Part shown: in pieces, positions 27,326 to 30,300 of the stretch
How the letters are laid out: each line of letters starts with the position of its first letter
Position numbering within the stretch: position 1 is the stretch's first letter
Assembly (NCBI GenBank): GCA_003118195.1
Contig: BEXV01000289.1
Location: 246,581-286,225 of the forward strand
Length of the DNA: 39,645 nt
Direction of reading: 5' to 3'
Source of the DNA: Hemicentrotus pulcherrimus
Taxonomy: Eukaryota > Echinodermata > Echinoidea > Camarodonta > Strongylocentrotidae
Position numbers and translations under genes: made by a program
The notes under the pieces: model-generated
What the model was told of the DNA's origin: nothing
Database searches by the model: none
What the model saw: only the letters and a program-made list of their open reading frames with translations

Positions 27326-30300
27326 GATGGTGAAGATGATGATAATGGGGAGAAGTAGGATGTTGAGAATGGTGATGAATGATAAAGATCTTGATCGATA
27401 ATGATGTTGTTGATGAGGATAATGGTAATAGTTGGCATTTAACTGATGGAACACAAATGTTCTACACAAATTTTATTGCGTAACTATTCTCTAAATATTT
27501 AGTATAACAAGTTTTAAGGCTAATGATGGTGAAATTTGCAACAAATATTTGTAATGACTTTATATAAAGATATCTTTGTCTTCATGCACATTTCCAGGTT
27601 GGTGACAGTGTGGTGAGGAAGGGGCGTGAGACCCTAGAGAGGGCAATCAAGATGGTCGAGACCACCGCTAAGTGGGACGCTAGAGTGGTTTATGGAGACA
27701 CAGACAGGTGATTCTTAACTCTTTATTTCTTCCATCTATCACTTTTCTCTCTCTCTCTCTCTCTTCTCCTGTTTGTTTTTTATTTCTTTCTCTCTGTGTT
27801 TCTCTCGTGCTCTCTCTCTCCCCCTCTCTCTCCCCCTCTCTCTCCCTCTCTCTTCTCTATTCTCTCCTATTCATTATCTATCTCTTTCTCTCTCTTTTTC
27901 TCTCTCGCTCTCTTCTTTCCTATTAATTTTCTATCAGTTTCTCTCTCTGTTTCTCTCAGTCTCTGCCTCTATCTGTTTCTCTCTGTTCCTATCTCACTTT
28001 CTCCCTCCATCTCTCCTTTTTTCCTCTTTCTATCAATCTTTGTATCTCCCTTTCCAAGTACACTCATGTAACTTTTCAGCCTGTCATCAGTCCAGTCATT
28101 TTCTATCCTTCGCTATTTGATAATAGGTGATAAGGCTTTCATATTAGTGTTTCATTTGTTTTCCAAACACCTTGAAAACCTTAAATTGCCCAAAATAGAA
28201 CTGTTTAGATATTAATTATAATTCCATGTTAAATTTGTTACTGTTTATGAATATGATTACCGGTATCCATAATTTTCGTAATTGCATTATAGAATCTACA
28301 CATTTCAATGATATCGATCATTAAATTTGAAAGTAAAACTTTCTTTCTTTCTCTTGTTTAAATTATCTTTTGTTTTGTGAATCAGTTTGTTTGTGCTGGT
28401 GAAGGGCGCAACCAAAGCGAGAGCCTTTGAGATTGGGAGAGAGATCGTTGCGGCCGTTTCTGCGGAGAACCCTAAACCTGTGAAACTCAAGCTCGAAAAG
28501 GTTAGTTTCGCACTTGTTATATCATGTATAGCATCAGAATCAAATGGCCTCTGGCAAGACATTAATCTACAGTGGCCATACTTCACCAAGGTGAGGTAAA
28601 TGGGTACCTGGTAGGAAGAAATCCCTTGAATGCTTGAGCTCCTTTTCATGGTAGCTTGGCTGAAGCCGGGCATATGATTGCAGGGCCCTCACGGAAAACA
28701 GTATGAATACTGATGAGGCTACCCTGGGTAAACAAGACATACTATTATTATTAGTATTATTATTATTATAATCTTCACATTAGAGGTGTCAAAGTTAGGT
28801 GGAAAAAGATGCTGTGGCAAAACCCCAATTCAAGTTTTTGTCAGGTTGCCAAGGAAATTAAACTTCAACTTTGACTGTTAGTCAATCTCTATATTCTTGT
28901 ATATTTCCCATCATGATAAAGGTGCTTAATTATTTTAAAGTCACATAGAAGTCAGCTCTCATGGGGAATTCGACACCGTTCGGGTGTTTACCCAATAACA
29001 GGTGTTGTCAATCACCAGGGTTAGCCTTGAGTTTTAAGACCATTAGACCTTATGTAATGCTTTACTTTTCCTTCGGCTGAAGAATCAACGATCATGCTCC
29101 GAGTCTAGAGGGTAATTCTTGATGATGGGCCAACGGGTTTTGCTGTGTGCAGATTTGTACTTTCATTAATGGTATTTCCACCAAGTCTGGGGTCAGCGAA
29201 TTATGGCCTTCTGCACATGGAAACTGACTACCCGCTCCCTTTAAAGTACGAAATTTAATTCTGGAAGTTGAACTCAAACATCAAAAGAAATCATCTAATC
29301 TAGCATTTTTTTAAAGTATCATGATTAAAATTTATTTTTGAATTACATGTATACTCTTGCTCTGTTGTACAATGATACCTGTATATAAATACCGCTCTCG
29401 GGAGACAAGAAAAGCAGACTATATAAAGAGCAGATGGTCTTGCATTTTCCTAACAGTTTTCCTAACACTCCAGTCAATTGGGCAAAACGAGTATGGTAAA
29501 ACCAGTCACTCAAAGATTTTTACTTTTATGAGGCACTTCTTGATAATTTTGAAGCGCAATTTTTTTAGGGATTCAATATTACACCATATCACAGTCACTG
29601 ATGACACGTAGGGCCGTGCATCTCAGATATTGAGATGCACATTGTTAAACGATCCCTTTAGATGCATTGATGATGTGGTATCATCTCTGATTGTGCTCCA
29701 TGTGTGTGTAGGTGTACAAACCGTGTGTGCTTCAAGCCAAGAAGAGGTATGTGGGATACAAGTACGAGTCACCAGATCAGAAAGAACCAGAGTTTGATGC
29801 CAAAGGAATAGAGACGGTTAGGAGAGACTCCTGCCCTGCAGTTGCAAAGGTATGATTTGGGAGGGTGGTGGTTGTGGTTGTGGTGATGGTGATGGTGATA
29901 GTGATGATGATGGTGGTAGACTTGAAGTGATGATAAGGTTGGGGATGGACATAAGAGATAGCATGGTAACGGTGATATGCACTCGAAGATTGCAATTTGG
30001 AGGGGGCAAACAATAGCTGGGATTGTGTTGGTATCATTAGCTCTGTTCGTTGTTTCAATGACAAAGAACACAAATGACTCACTTTGGAAAGTGATAATGG
30101 TGAGGTGCTCTAACATGTGCTCCAGATTTTAATTTGACATAAATATAGGGATTGGGCTATGGTTACAATCGGGTCATAGATTAGGTTTAGGTTTACGGCT
30201 ATGTATTTGGGTGATGTTTGGTCCAGGGTTGAATTCAAATTTTTGGTGCATGTAGGATGTTGGTTGCAGAGCAGTTGCCCCCAAATGGTGATGTTGTTGA